5,104 nt of DNA from Candidatus Faecivivens stercorigallinarum (lineage in GTDB: Bacteria; Bacillota; Clostridia; Oscillospirales; Ruminococcaceae): the NCBI GenBank assembly GCA_018715465.1, contig DVLN01000201.1, positions 1-5,104 of the forward strand, given 5' to 3'. The first letter of the stretch is position 1; the number at the start of each line of letters is the position of its first letter. A model generated the notes under the pieces. That model saw only the letters and a list, made by a program, of their open reading frames with translations. It made no database searches and had not been told where the DNA came from. Made by a program: the position numbers and the translations under genes. This document shows positions 5,059 to 5,104 of this stretch, in pieces.

Positions 5059-5104
5059 CTGACCACCTCCAGAATTAATTTTGACATATTTTTCAGCCGA
5101 CAAC

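Noticed and set aside
5081..5103. TTGAC...GACAA upstream of the Crp/Fnr gene as an FNR- or CRP-like autoregulatory box
   Set aside because: The halves are not a proper inverted repeat and the spacing is wrong for either consensus.
1..5104. Hidden defence, phage or mobile system
   Set aside because: All strands are accounted for by intact housekeeping, sporulation and regulatory genes. No transposase, integrase, repeat array or toxin-antitoxin pair is visible.

Overview
The window looks like ordinary chromosome from a spore-forming member of the Firmicutes, most likely class Clostridia. The evidence is a gene for the forespore sigma factor sigma-G, strong AGGAGG-type ribosome binding sites, TTGACA/TATAAT-type promoters, and LysR and Crp/Fnr regulators of types I associate with clostridia. 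Base composition is close to even. I see no mobile element, CRISPR array, tRNA or rRNA, and no stretch above 300 bases lacks a gene. The genus cannot be named from this sequence.

Layout. (1) At 1-207 is the C-terminal end of a small membrane protein of DUF4234 type on the + strand, closed by a bidirectional terminator (224-260). (2) At 273-1076 is a two-gene operon on the - strand: a family-6 DNA-deoxyinosine (hypoxanthine) glycosylase, then an alkyltransferase-like (ATL) protein whose acceptor cysteine is replaced by tryptophan. This is a compact DNA base-damage module. (3) Divergent from it, at 1271-2077 on the + strand, is a Cof-type HAD phosphatase with a near-consensus promoter and a perfect 19-bp palindrome in its leader, ending at a strong hairpin. 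(4) At 2196-2984 is sigG, preceded by a promoter resembling the sigma-F/sigma-G forespore consensus and without spoIIGA or sigE next to it. (5) A convergent terminator (2992-3017) separates it from a LysR-type regulator on the - strand (3044-3970) that starts at TTG. (6) Divergent from the LysR gene is a 74-residue protein resembling DUF2007 (4156-4380). Only 6 bp separates its stop from the stop of a convergent Crp/Fnr-family regulator (4387-5058, - strand).

How it fits together. These are mostly small independent transcription units; the only clear operon is the repair pair. sigG would act in the forespore late in sporulation and may feed back on its own promoter. The targets of the LysR and Crp/Fnr proteins cannot be read from the window. 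No unknown multi-gene system is evident. The best leads are the sigG context and promoter, the glycosylase/ATL pairing, and the palindrome between the divergent repair and HAD promoters.
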